From contig OX579637.1 of the NCBI GenBank assembly GCA_951230915.1, positions 1,116,001 through 1,180,000 of the forward strand: 64,000 nt of DNA. The letters run 5' to 3'. Under the pieces are notes generated by a model. It made no database searches. It was not told where the DNA came from and saw only the letters and a list, made by a program, of their open reading frames with translations. This stretch comes from Antitrichia curtipendula (Eukaryota; Streptophyta; Bryopsida; Hypnales; Leucodontaceae). Below are positions 48,842 through 60,680 of this stretch, piece by piece (the first letter of the stretch is position 1; every line of letters starts with the position of its first letter). The translations under genes were made by a program, and so were the position numbers.

Positions 48842-51682
48842 TCAACTGTATGATGCAAGACTCTGGTTGATGACTTCAATTTGGATAGACGGGATCTTGA
48901 TCATGCAATGGACGGTGTCACTTCTTATGGAAGAACTCCACGTTGTCATTATGGTGTTTGTATGCTCCCAAATTGGTGGCTCAGTTTCTTCAACCTTCCA
49001 ACGCAAACCTCTATCGCTGTCCCATCCAGTGTAGTTGTCTTCAACATCCCGATTTCTTGATGTTGGACGGAAATATTGAATGAGAATGCAATTCGGTTTT
49101 TCAGGGTTACAGTTTGGATCAGACAATGCCCTTGCAATCCAAACTAGCCGACTGTCACCGTCTGTGGGTCAAACTGCAACAAAGTACCCATTGTAGAGAT
49201 CGCGTCCCACCCTAAAAGATGGTACTGGGCGACCAGACAATGGCCCAACGTAAGCATCATCCTCTGCAAACTCTTCACGGTCCTCGCCGTCATCCCCCAA
49301 TTGATCCACTCGTGTCGCTTGAACATGTATTGTTGGCCAAAAACCATCTCGCAAAACTGTAGTGCTCGACATCGGTTCTTGCATTGCTACCTTTACATCA
49401 CGCCAATAGTGAACCAAATGTTTGTAGCGACTGAGGTATTCTCCAGTAACATCTGCATTGCACAAATTCTCCCAATACTTCTCAAATCCAGATATACCTT
49501 TCATTATGTCCTCTACACCTTTCATTGCCTTTAGTTCCACTGGTAATGGTACTCCACGGGGCCATAAACTTTGTCCTTCCGCATCTTCTTTCCACAACTT
49601 AATGGGTCTACCATTTTCCCCTTGCCAGTCCACATTAGTGCACAACAATTTGTACTTCATCACAGGAATTCTATTAGAATCTAGGTAAAACTTCACTTGT
49701 TGTGGCCTCGTGTGACCAACAAGAATATCACCACCGTCAATAAATGAACCTGCAATGAACCCCTTGAAATCAGGCACTTCTTCGATTAGATGAGGGATAG
49801 TGGGTATGGATTCTACATCCATGAACGACTTCATGAGTGCAGGAACTGTAGGGAAGCTCTCCTTCTTCAAGAGCATGCTCCATCTCCCAAACAACGTATC
49901 AATGTCATCATGCGTGTGACCAACGATCATGAAGTTCACATGCACTTCACGAAAGATCTTGTTTGCAACAAGTAGAGACCAAAAACAATACACATATTGG
50001 TTTTTGTTGTCCCCGGTGGCATTGTCCATTTGCACATTCAAAATGGGTGGCAACGGTGTCGCTGAAACTAAGCTTATCGGTGGCGGAGGAAGCGCTGCTT
50101 CACACATCTCTTTTCCCTTCAGTATTGCTTCAAAAAGAGGTGTCGATGCTGCATTGACAAACAACGCCCTTGAAGAAGACTTTGGTGGTAGTTCAAGGTC
50201 ACGCAACAACTTTGCCATTGATCCAATGGTGTAATTTGAATCATGTTTAAACAGATCCAAACCATAATGTGCATAACGGACATCAACATGCCCATGCGCA
50301 ATCATGCCCGTGACGGACACATGCAACTTCATTAGGCCATCAAGCTCTTTGCTTTTGTGTGAAAAGACAGGAGAAGCGGTTTTAGCATGATCCATCTTGT
50401 CGTGCATGATTGTGATACATTCATGCGGAGAACTTTGCGACCAATATCGGTTTGCATAGTAAATTTCCCTGTGAGCGCGAGCAATGGCAAGATGTTTATC
50501 CAATCTCCTTGACCATAACATAGCGGTTTGAGATCCTGCAAGAGCACTCTTTATGAGCTCCCGCAACTTGTCACAAACAGCACATCGAGCAAAATTATCT
50601 CCGGGCTGCTTCACATTGTACTCTGGAAACCTAGTGGACCTGATCTTGCTCAAGTTTGATGTAGATACCTCTTGCAATCCGAAAGCAGCATTGATCTTGT
50701 TGATTTTTGCCATTTGACCCTTCCATTGAAATATAGCTGGCAAAATCTTGGAGACCACCTTCTGCCCACACTTCAGAGTCCGAGTACAATGTGGCATGTG
50801 ATCCGCTTCTTTCTCCAAGATGCATTTCAAAGTAACCGCCGCTTGTTCTGTGTGTTGCCTTGGCTTAAATAGTCCCAAATTGCCATGTTCTCTTGCTTCT
50901 CGACCATCCTTTAATGCATATTTTTGATAGCGATAGAATGTAGATTCCGGAACCCCAGCAATATGCATCCATCCTCGCACGCACACAACAATTTTGTCAA
51001 TATTCACCATCCTTCTTCCTCGTGAATCACGATGCATCTGTCTATGAACTTCAGTCTTCATGAAGGCTCTATGCTTGAACGTAGAATTTTGATACATCCG
51101 TTCACGGAAAGCTCGAATTTTTTTTCTTCGAAACGGCTGAACGCAATTCTTACTACAACAGGTTTTGCTAGACACCAAGTTGGTGGAGCCCTAACTAAGA
51201 AGGTCCTTCATTTTGATGCAAGACTCACGAGGGGGATTTCAAACACTGCTTGTATACGGCCGATTGGACTTTGAAGTCAGAGGGTTCTCACGACTAGCTT
51301 GTAGTCGATTGAAATTATCCCTCATGTCATGGTCATGCAGGCTTGCCCCACGACAATGGACCAGTTTAATTGGCCACGCTACCAATGCGCGCACTCGCTC
51401 TTGAGGGATGTCCACTTCAGAATGAGTTTTGGAAATGTGCACCGCCACATGCGTATCTCCAAGAGGACCATTGGCACCAAGCACAAGATCTGAGTTCGCA
51501 CTGTGGCATATACCTTCACCAACAAGAATACCAGCATCATTATAGAGGGTAACAACACTCGTATTCCAGAGCCGCCTTGGAATTCCTTCACACTCGAGAA
51601 TGTCAACATCCATTTCAACATGGTCTTCAGTATCATCATCACCCCATTCTATATTCTCCAGAGGGTCGTTTGAGAGGCTCAT
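48842..51682 (-). pseudogene. Element 3 transposase (DUF7869/RNase-H-like), three stops
   Basis: Start ATG 51682 (MSLSNDPLENIEWGDD) lies five bases after a 3' splice site (CAATTGTGTAG), so a 5'-UTR intron is likely. The frame is uninterrupted by indels to the stop at 48842. Three premature stops: TGA after RPYTSSV (near 51.24 kb), TAG after KMKDLLS (near 51.19 kb) and TGA after GYFVAV (49169-49171). Domain order: N-terminal domain (SDLVLGANGPLGDTHVAVHISK), CCSKNCVQPFRRKK, a basic helix-rich part (RERMYQNSTFKHRAFMK), CAVCDKL, then HDKMDHAKTASPVFS, NVQMDNATGDNKNQY and GHTHDDIDTLFGRW. About 945 codons. The long central frame (49169-51178, 669 codons) is intact. Closest relative here is element 1. 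Confidence 0.85.
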
Positions 51683-51771
51683 TTCACCTACACAATTGAG
51701 AATGAGGTAAATTATTAGAAATATAAACATTGAACGTGCAAATTCTGCACAAAGTACTACATGCCAATATT

Positions 51772-52518
51772 TTAGGTCGAATCGACCTAACCATCAAAAC
51801 CATCCAATGTGCATATTTTAAAGAATATCAGAAAATCCAAACCCATAAATTCCTCTTCATTATGATATTGATATCACGACTAAACAGAAAGGCTGCCAGA
51901 TATCCTACAGCATAGGCCGTCTGATGTACGGTCCAGACAAGCATGATTGAGTACACCAAAGCAATAGAAGTAAGTACATTGACCCACTGCAAGCAGACTC
52001 GACCAAAATGCCAAGGCTACTGAATAAGTCGTATTGGTTAATTGTGTTTATATAATTGACCCCCTAAGTCATCCAATTATATAAACTCCAACAACTTGAA
52101 AGAGAGAGAGAGTGTATAAGCCAAAAGCACCTACGGACATTAGGTCGAATCGACCTAATTCAATTTCTCACATAGAAACTATTTCCAAGAAACAACTATT
52201 CAGTTCATTATCACATTTAGGTCGAGTCGACCTAAACTTGTAAAATTGCTTATTCTAACATAATTGATTATGATTTCCATATTACCGATGCCACAGAGTT
52301 CGCAGTATTCAAATGACACAAGAGAAATGTTGGCAGATTATCATTAACCTAATTTAGGTCAGGTCGACCTAATGTAGGATTCAGTTAACACGACAAAACA
52401 ACATGCGGTGTTGGTGTCAATAGTACTCGTTAATTAAAGCCTTTAGGTCGAGTCGACCTAATCGTCCAGTGACACATTCACATGCACCATATCCTTGTAT
52501 TAGGTCGAGTCGACCTAA
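51772..52518. repeat. Private palindrome array of element 3
   Basis: Six copies of the 19-bp palindrome TTAGGTCGARTCGACCTAA at 51772-51790, 52140-52158, 52217-52235, 52354-52372, 52443-52461 and 52500-52518. Four are perfect apart from the central base; 52354 has AGG for GAG. All lie upstream of the transposase start within a probable 5'-UTR intron, for which CTGTAG then GTATGA near 52864 is a candidate 5' splice site. Confidence 0.92.
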
Positions 52519-53670
52519 ATTATGTAACATACAGGTGTGTTACGTTGTCGATCAATTTAATTTTCTCCATTAATTAAAGAATTACAGGGACGCAAGTGTT
52601 TTCTCTTGATCCCGGAAATTACGGCGATATAATCGGGTATTCAGGTCAGCACTACTAAATTCATAAGCGTCACAGGGGTCTAAACAATCTTGCGTACAAT
52701 TCACATCATTGATTAACATCACAACATCTGATCAATTTTGAACAAGACTGACGAAAACACAAATGGGAGTGACAACTGAAAGGACTTGTGCATCTTCTAC
52801 GTAAGCCTTGCACTGAAACTGAATGTGAGTTTTCCTTGGGCAACAGGATTCCTGCATATCATACCTACAGCTCGAAGTGCCTCAACGAACTACAGAGCAC
52901 AAGTCGCCGACGTTCCCTACTACGCAATTTGCAACGACCTCTAATGAATTCTTAACAAGGTTAGAAGTGAACGAAACATGCTAAATGCAGATAGAACGGA
53001 ACGAGCATTGCCTGCACAGAGTTCCAAACGCATTTCCGAAAGTATGAAAAGAGGAGTCGCTGAAGCGAACGTCGATAGAAGTCGAGCACTTCCTGGCGGG
53101 AATGGAGACGGCGGGAAGTACAAAGCTTGCATTCAAATTTGAAAATGTCAACCTAGAAAGCAATGTTGTTTATCGAAATTCCCTGAGATGCCTCTACTGT
53201 TCATGGAGAATAAGACAAGGGTGGTGTGTGGCCTCAATTTTCCCACTGCTTTATTTAGGGCCAAAAGATCAGTAGAACTCTACATTACATTGGATTCTGT
53301 CTTTTTTTGATTTGGAGAATGTTTCTAGAATTCCATTTTTAACACCGATATGCAATCTTCACTACCATTGCGCTTTTTCAGATGATGGCTTTAGCAACTG
53401 CTGTCAGTAATTTCGTCGTTTTTTAAATGTCAACAACATCATTAACTCCTATACATGATGGACAAGAACACTGATTTCAACCCTCATTGTTTGTCACTCA
53501 ATTTGCATGTCTACTTTACTTTAGGTAGAAAATTCGATTCTTATGTGGAAATTGATTTTCTTGAGAATTTTTGAAAAAAAAGTTAAAGAAAAACACACCT
53601 GTAGGAAGTTATTTCAAAAATACTGAAAATTTCACTATGTGTGTATATTAAAATGAGAAACATTATAGTG
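52519..53670. other. Element 3 promoter side, no gene
   Basis: Contains the candidate first exon and promoter of the transposase, E2F-like sites and then AT-rich sequence to the right end. Small open frames near 52.94-53.16 kb have no support. Confidence 0.4.
53095..53117. promoter_or_regulatory. Paired E2F-like sites in element 3
   Basis: GGCGGGAA occurs twice, at 53095-53102 and 53110-53117, 15 bp apart. This is the plant E2F consensus in reverse. It lies about 1.4 kb upstream of the transposase ATG and just upstream of the presumed first exon. Confidence 0.4.
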
Positions 53671-53673
53671 TAA

Positions 53674-54540
53674 ACTCAATTTACGTGCCATTCTATAATT
53701 AGAAAAAATACACTTTGAAAGTACATACTAAGTTCAAACATCGCAATAAAACATCCAATATTAGGAAATTTTTCAAAGTTCAATATGGAGTTGAAACTAC
53801 AATACATGCCTTTCATTTTGTATGTTAGGCCAAAAGTCATAAGTATCATGTTTTTGGAGAAATATCAGATTTTAGGCAAGGAGCAACAACTTCCTCACAT
53901 ACATTTAAGTAGCATATTCTATGATCCGGTCGGAAAAATATACACACAAGTCGGAAATACATCTCTCGTTTAGAGTCCATAACCATTTCGTTCCAATGCT
54001 ATTTGTTTGCACTTTAAAAATCGATTCAAAAATTACACAAGTAATAAACACCTCGTAGTAATTTACAAAATCCAAGAACAATGAACACAATCAACCACTT
54101 ATTAGAAAAATTCAAAAAGTGTGGGAAAAAAATGCATGTAAGTTCGAAATACTTCCAAGTGAACACTTACTAGAGTCCATGGCCATTTGATTTCAATGCT
54201 ATTCTCTTACACTCAAGTATGAGTCCAAAAATTATTGGACCCCTCTGACGTACTATTTCACCTCAAAATATAAGTACTAGTCTCTATACTCATCCAAATA
54301 AGGCTAAGTGGTTGGAAGAAAAATATTGGAAATACATCCCTTATTTACAATAGGGTCTATAGCCATTTTGTTCCAAATGAATACTACTTCTTCATACAGT
54401 CTGTAAAATTCAATTCAATTGTCAATTATAAAAATAATAGAACCCTCATACTAAATAATTCACAAACTCCAAGAACGATACCCCACAATCAATCAATCAT
54501 CACAAAAATACAAAACTAAAACCCAAAATGTCACGGTATA
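53674..54540 (+). repeat. Diverged satellite units
   Basis: Units of about 180-185 bp marked by GAGTCCATAACCATTTCGTTCC (two parts) near 53980, GAGTCCATGGCCATTTG near 54173 and TCTATAGCCATTTTGTTCC near 54356. AAAAAATGCATGTAAGTTCG resembles the main satellite's ATACATACAAGTTGG landmark, so this is an older relative of the main array lying between elements 3 and 4. Confidence 0.6.
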
Positions 54541-54580
54541 ATGCCACATTTAACTACTTTTGGACTTTGGAAGAGTCCAG
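54541..54580 (+). repeat. Element 4 left terminal repeat and hairpin
   Basis: TTTAACTACTTTTGGACT is identical to element 2, followed by AGTCCAGAA pairing with TTTGGACT. The preceding bases ATGCCACA differ slightly from ATGCCCTA in element 2. Confidence 0.85.
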
Positions 54581-55036
54581 AAATAAAAAAATGCTAAAAT
54601 CCCCAGATGTCCCCTTATGCATCTGGAGATTTCTCATTTCCTATGTACCTATCTGGAGATCTCCTCAACGCAAGTAATGTGGCTAAGGATTTCTGTTTAT
54701 ACTCACTATACATCCCAAAACCTACCGAGAGGTCTCCAGATGATAGATGCTAAAATCAAACCAGTATGGCAAGAACTAGCATTGCAAAAATCCATTGCAT
54801 GAACCCTAAATTCATCTTTTGAATATCACATTTAAACATCATCCAACAAAGCCTTGCCAATCAATTGACAGAATTTTACATTTTCACAAATGAAAGCAAT
54901 GACAACCTTGTTTGTCCTTGTATGTGGAGAGGGAGAATTCATCTGGAAACATCCAGATGGACTTCCCAAAGCGCTAACAATAAGGATGCATCTAGAGGGC
55001 TCAAGACAAACTGAAGAAACTGAAACTACAACTTGG
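54581..55036. other. Element 4 left subterminal region
   Basis: No gene. Palindrome-type copies occur near 54630, 54652 and 54731, and a full copy CATCTGGAAACATCCAGATG lies at 54940-54959. Confidence 0.6.
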
Positions 55037-58000
55037 TTAAGGGTCCACCTCATTTGCCCTATTCAAATTCACTAAGGCAGCCTCTCTACTTTTCTTAGGA
55101 ATTGTCCGTGATTTTGGATCTACAATCTTAAACTACGCAAGTTGCATCCAACCAGGTTGGAGGACTATTCTCCACAACCCATTTCCCGTACCAACAATTG
55201 CGGTACCTTAATTCCAAAGTACTTTCGGAGTTATCCGGTCGCCAATACTGAAGCAAGAACTTTCTGTAATTTGCATCTCCTTGTAGTCTGCATACAGTGG
55301 ACAATGCTCTTCCTTGCCAAACAGCACAGATTTCCAGATCTTCAGGTCTCAAAAGAACCCATGAACCTGGACGTATGTCAAGCCAAGGACTGAAAATTTC
55401 CAATGGTGCTTCATTTGCGGGGCCGCAATATGGTTCTGGATCCTCTTCCTCAGGAATGATGTCTATAGGATTGACCAAGAAAGTTCGACAAGGATTTTCA
55501 TCGCGTGTCATCCTCCAATCGTATTGTGGCCAAAAGCCTTCCACCAACTCCGAAGGGCATTCAAGTAGTGGTTCTCTAAGCTCACACAGTACACGATTCC
55601 AGTATTCCACATAAGGACCAAAGGCAGTTGCAAATCCCTTGCATTTAGACATCCCATTTTTCCAGTACTGAATGTACTTTTCTAGTCCTATCATCATAAA
55701 ACCCTTGTTCAGAGTAGCTTTCCTTGCCATTTCAACAGCCTTCTCTTGATTTCCCGTGGCCTTGGGAACTTCGCTACCCCACATGGGCTTGAATGGAACA
55801 GGCTTTGGACAGCCTGGAGGGAGCTTCGGTCGTCCATGTGAATCTCTCTTCCAGAGGCATTGAGAAGGTTTATCAGATGGTAGCTACTGCGAATCAACTG
55901 TTGACTTCTTATACTTCATGACGGGGACCCCCTCACTATCCACATAAAATTTAAAAAGATGCATCTCTCCCAATCCAATTAATCTAGCCGTCCCACTATT
56001 TTGGTATCCCTTTACGAACGACTTGAAATCAGCCACCTCTTGAATGAACTCAGGCATGAATGATAGCTCTTGCGACTGCATGAAGGCTTTCATCAAGTCG
56101 GCAACAACAAAAATATTCTTCGTCTTCAAGGCCTTAGAGAGGTGGCTGAAATAAGCGTCAATGTCTTCGTGAGTATGTCCGACAAGTAGGAAACCAACTT
56201 GAATGTCCTTGAAGACTCCCCGCGCAGTCAACAAAGACAAGAACGCCATAAGGTACTGGTTCTTGTTATCCTTTGCCGAGTTGTCAAGTTGAAGATATAA
56301 TTTCTCAGGAAGAGGAGAGGGTCCACGCCGAGCAGATGGTTCCACTAGGGTCAAACAATCTGTACAACGTGATTTTCCTCTAAGCAATGCTTCAAACATA
56401 GGGTTCGCTGGCGGGTATGGAAATAAGTCACTTGTCTCTTGAATCGGAGGACCCTCGAGTCTGCGAAACAATCTAGCCAACGACGAAATGGTGAAGTTCA
56501 AATCTCCTGGCCAACACGACGGTGCATAGTGGGCATATGCATCGTCATCATGACCGTGAGCTACCATTCCTGTTACGCTCATTGGTATCTGCCCCAAACC
56601 TTGAGTAGCCTTTGTTGTCACGCGCATCCTTGGTAAAGCTGTCTTTGAAGTATCCATCTTGTCGTAAATTACACATAATATGTCCTTCGGATTCCTTTTA
56701 GACTCCTCCCGCCATGAAGCATATAGGCGACAACATGAGGCTTGATGATTGTGATGTTCAGTCTGTTGCTTCGAAAATTCCACAAATTCAAGACTTCCTT
56801 TGGGCGACTTCAGAAGGAACTGCTGCAGCTGGTCACATACACTACACTTTGCAAACGAGCTTCCAACGGGCTTTATAGAAACATTTTTGAAATGCTCCTT
56901 CTTGATTCTACTATTTGTAGACTGGCTCACAAGTGGAAGGCCATAGTCTACATTTAACTGCAAAGAAAATAGAAGTATGCATAAGCTACAATTGAGCAAA
57001 AAAGTAGTGGAGAAGAGAAATGAACAACGAAGACAAGCAAATTTGAAATAGAAAATAGAAGATATGCATGTCTCATCTGGAGTGATCCAGTTGAGATTAA
57101 AGCTAGAAAAGAAATTAGAACTAGTACCTCATTAGCTTCAACACGAACTCGTTTCCAATTATTTCCAGCAGGCAAAAATTTCAGAGTGTCCATTCGTCCA
57201 TGTCCGATGCCACGCATTTGGTGGGGCATTTGGTCAGCGTTCTCGTCAGTGATAGCTTTCATAGTTCCAGTGACTTGAACGGTTCCAATCCTTGGACGTT
57301 TAACCCCTTTGTTTCCGTGTGTGCCAGAAACAACGCCGTCTTTGTACATTATCATATAACCATGGTATGTGGACTTTGAAATTCCATGAATTACGTGCCA
57401 AGCCATCATGCATACATCCAAACCTTCAAGAGTGATTACTTTCCGGTTCCGGTCCTCGCAGAAATTATGAATTTGGCCACCCGCAGCAATTCCATATTCG
57501 CGTCGATCTTCAAAGGACTTCAAATAGTATCTCTGCCTCACAATCAGCGTTTGTTCCCAAGGAAAGAACTGGCAACACCCCCTGCTGCAGCATGGGGAGG
57601 CACTAACCTTCCAAATTTCAGAGTCTGTAGTTTTCCGGGTGGCCAGAGAATCCAGAACGCATACACTGGGCTTCCGATTTAAGAATCGATAAGGCGCTTT
57701 CTCTCTCCCTCCAAGATATGCTAAGGGGTCTCCAACAACAGGAATGGCAGCGAAATAGTCAGTTGTCTCCTTCAACGACCGTCCACTAGGAAACCAACAA
57801 GCTGATAATGGCCACCGGGCGTGAGTCATTATGGTTTCTATGATTCCTAGAAAAACATCCAACACCGTGACACCCAAATACTCCTCACCAAGTACTCCGT
57901 CTTGAAAATGGTCGTCTGGCCTCCAACACATTATTTGCCCGGTCGCCTCAACGAGGCCTACAGAGTTCTGCAGATGAACCTCGAGCCCGAGCCAATCATC

Positions 58001-58402
58001 TTGCGGAACATATGAAGAAGAATCCGTAGGAAGAGCTGCAGGTGTCTTCTGAACTTCTTGTGCTCTCCAAAGTACTGTCCGATTTACAGCATCCAACAGC
58101 GATGTAAGTCCCCTTTGGGATGGCGTGATAGGGAAATCCTCCGCTCCGGGGACAACGAAAAGCGATCGAACCAAGACCAAAACACCTTGCTCTATTGGGA
58201 TGTCCACCCCAAGCCACTAGCCTTGTGGACTACCATCCACAACCACCCCTCCACCAACCTCACCGAATCCCGTAGCAAAAAGCTTAACTTCATCTCCATT
58301 TCCAAATAAACAAGCTCGAGCGGTCGACTCTTCGGAGCCTTCACCTGTCGAGTGCTCAGTCGAATACGGGATTACATCATTGCATTCACTGAAGACATCC
58401 AT
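55037..58402 (-). pseudogene. Element 4 transposase (DUF7869/RNase-H-like), two exons
   Basis: Start ATG 58402 (MDVFSECNDVIPYS). Exon 1 ends at 57128, a 170-bp GT-AG intron occupies 56958-57127, and exon 2 runs from 56957. Homology to element 2 reaches 55037, although the frame closes at 55128 after WLDATCVV. Exon 1 shows WRPDDHFQDGVLGEEYLGV, HARWPLSACWFP and the cysteine cluster CCSRGCCQFF. Exon 2 shows CSVCDQL, YDKMDTSKTALPR, LQLDNSAKDNKNQY and GHTHEDIDAYF. The usual histidine before the first core motif is Tyr, while the aspartate is kept. Premature stops: TAG near 58218 (CAG in element 2) and TAG near 55888 (TGG in element 2). There is no frameshift in the main body. Closely related to element 2 gene A. 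Confidence 0.83.
57074..57093. repeat. Element 4 palindrome inside transposase intron
   Basis: CATCTGGAGTGATCCAGTTG lies in the 170-bp intron. Element 2 carries its own, different palindrome in the same intron (21840-21859). Confidence 0.85.
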
Positions 58403-58640
58403 GTCGGATTCCTTGTAAATAAGCAAGGAGTCCTGAGATCCCTTTGAATGTGACAAATGCTTGACAATGAGGGAAACGTATAGAAGTGTGAGAAACAAAT
58501 TGACATACAAGCATCTTGAGGATAAATTTGACTTATGGTAATCTTCACATCATTTGCTGTGTGATGATTCAGACACATGAAGATATTGTCGAAGGAAGCA
58601 AATAGAATCGGAACGCCGAATTCAACCCAGAAATATTAGG

Positions 58641-58912
58641 CATCTGGATCACCCCAGATGAACAAGACTCATCTAGATCACTCCAGATATGAGATGGACC
58701 ATTCATTGATTCCAATGCAAGGCACAAAGATGAGAAGATTGGTAGGTACCGACCAATTCCAAATTGGAGTAATGCATATAACATTCACCATCAGAAGTGA
58801 TCCAGGTGCTATTCTACATCTGGAGTGATCCAAATGCTACTCAACACCTGGAGTGATCCAGATGCTATTCTACAGCTGGAGTGGTCCAGATGCTATTCTA
58901 CATCTGACGCAT
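58641..58912. repeat. Private palindrome array of element 4
   Basis: CATCTGGATCACCCCAGATG at 58641-58660 and a second copy near 58670 are followed by a 28-bp tandem array with units starting at about 58789, 58817, 58845, 58873 and 58901 (CATCTGGAGTGATCCAGATG plus CTATTCTA). It lies just upstream of the transposase start. Confidence 0.88.
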
Positions 58913-60480
58913 CTCACACGTGTGCCGATATTCGTATAACAATACACGAACAGGTATATTGGATTCACATACGTCTACTGTTGGCTGACTAATACTTTGC
59001 AAGTGACCGTCATATATCTCTAAACCACCATGCTTGTTTTATATATACAACAGTGGTTTCATCACTACGCTGCACTCTTCCGTCCGATCAAATGAATTGC
59101 ATTTCAATAGAATGTGCTCAAAGTCAGTTGACACGTCTGATGATAACAAAGGCATTTGTGGGACATCTTTCTAGGCTGATTTATTGAAATTACATTGACG
59201 ACCTGAAACTTAGAAACTGCAGTACGAAGAAGTGACAGTATCTTACCTTCTACACAAACTACCGTCGACAAGGAAGGCCTTCGCGCGAGCACCCGCAACA
59301 CACCCAGACTTTGTTATCCAAAATTGCCACGGCCCGGAGATGCGTGATGCACACGAGAATTCAGTGGAATTCAAAAAGAATGAGACTGGCTGACCACAGG
59401 AGAATTGGCCTCCCGGGAGGACGAAGATCGTTTTCAGAATTTTGAAATCCTGCCAGAATTGTGCACGGGATGCCTTGGCGGCGGATCTTTATTGTGGACT
59501 TTGACTAACGGAAATTTGTCAGCAACTTAAGGCATTATTCAGCAATCGATGTTCATTAAATGTGCTCGTGGATTTGGAATTTGACTTTGTAAAGTTCCAA
59601 TTCCATTGGCTTTGATGGATGGTGTAGTGGATACCTATTTGATCATGATTTGCGTCTTCAATTTAAAGCTTTGTGATCATATTAAGTTTGTTACATGATA
59701 ATGTAGTATTTCATACACACACTTGAGAACTTCCTCTTCAACGTTCATTTATCTCTGACAGTAATGAAATCCGTTTCATTCGTTTAAATTTTTTATTTAT
59801 TTTTAAATTAATTAATTAATTAATTAACTAATTAAATTTTATTTTTTGAAATCTCTGACATTAGCGACCTCTTCCAAATTCCAGAGGTTGAGGGTGCAGT
59901 ATCCCAACATTTGTTTAGGGGGAAAAAAAATTTGACAAAGACACGTGTCTGACAGAAGCTCTACGAATTGGGACTTCTGAGTTTTGATCCACTGACAGAA
60001 GCAAAGGACTTCCGAGTTTTGGTCCACTGACAAAAACTTCTGAAATATCCAGGATCCATTCCACTGACAGTGAGACGCTTAATTCCATCCACGATTACTT
60101 TAATTAGGGAAGTCACGGGACTTTCAAAGCTAGGAATGATTGTAGATGCTTTCTCCGCACACCGTGTCAATGAAGATTACACGAAGTGATATATTATTTT
60201 CTGGTAATATGTTTTACCTAAATCTAACGTAGTTCCATTGCCCAGGAAACAATAAATTACACCCAATACAGAAGGGGCTTGGGTAGTTATTTTGAACGAT
60301 AACTATTTTAAAGTTATTGAATTTCGACAGTTCCAAGCACCAATTATGTAGACAACAAAATTTAATTCATTGCATGTATGAGATTTAGAAAATTCAGAAA
60401 GTATAATGTATGAGACATTGGGAAATCAAATGAGTCAATAATCTCAGCGGTTGAATCATTCGTTCACTGAATACCCTAAA
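58913..60480. other. Upstream region of element 4, no gene
   Basis: Probable promoter side of the element 4 transposase, then AT-rich DNA with a TTAA-rich tract at about 59805-59835. Around 59.95-60.07 kb the phrase TTCYGAGTTTTGRTCCACTGACAGAA is repeated (two parts), a short local duplication. Open frames have no support. Confidence 0.45.
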
Positions 60481-60559
60481 CCGGTATCTAGAATACGAAG
60501 AAATGTAAGCAAAAGATTGGGTGATCTATGCTGGTCATTTGAAGATGTACCATGAGCAT

Positions 60560-60680
60560 CAGAAGATGTCTCTTCAACATCTGGAGATGTCTGTACAACA
60601 TCTGGAGATGTTTGGCAAACATCTGGAGACGTTTGTATGGCATCTGAGAGATGTTTGTATAACATCTGGGTATTTTTGAA
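60560..60680 (+). repeat. 22-bp tandem repeat carrying CATCTGGAGATG
   Basis: Four to five units of the type AACATCTGGAGATGTTTGT, degenerating towards 60850. The core CATCTGGAGATG equals the half-site of the element 4 palindrome, suggesting the element extends this far or that the motif has spread. Confidence 0.7.

Larger units (their letters stand above)
48044..53670. mobile_element. Element 3: CACTA-ended DUF7869 transposon
   Basis: The left end CACTATA at 48044 and right end TATAGTG ending at 53670 are flanked by TAA on both sides (48041-48043, 53671-53673), giving 5,627 bp with a 3-bp duplication. Beyond the first seven bases the two ends match poorly. The left side shows a partial terminal hairpin (ATTTTGAGAGG then CCTCTCATTAT), as in element 1. 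It interrupts the satellite: main-type units on the left, a diverged type on the right. It contains a tRNA-like segment, a transposase pseudogene and six private palindromes. Confidence 0.7.

Noticed and set aside
48842..51682. Stop codons repaired by U-to-C RNA editing or an altered genetic code
   Set aside because: Several stops correspond to TGG codons, which U-to-C editing cannot restore, and no single stop codon is consistently reassigned. Deamination explains both strands.
52941..53163. Minus-strand frames of 60-63 codons upstream of the element 3 transposase
   Set aside because: No homologous frame in element 1 and no coding-like composition; they lie in the presumed promoter or leader.
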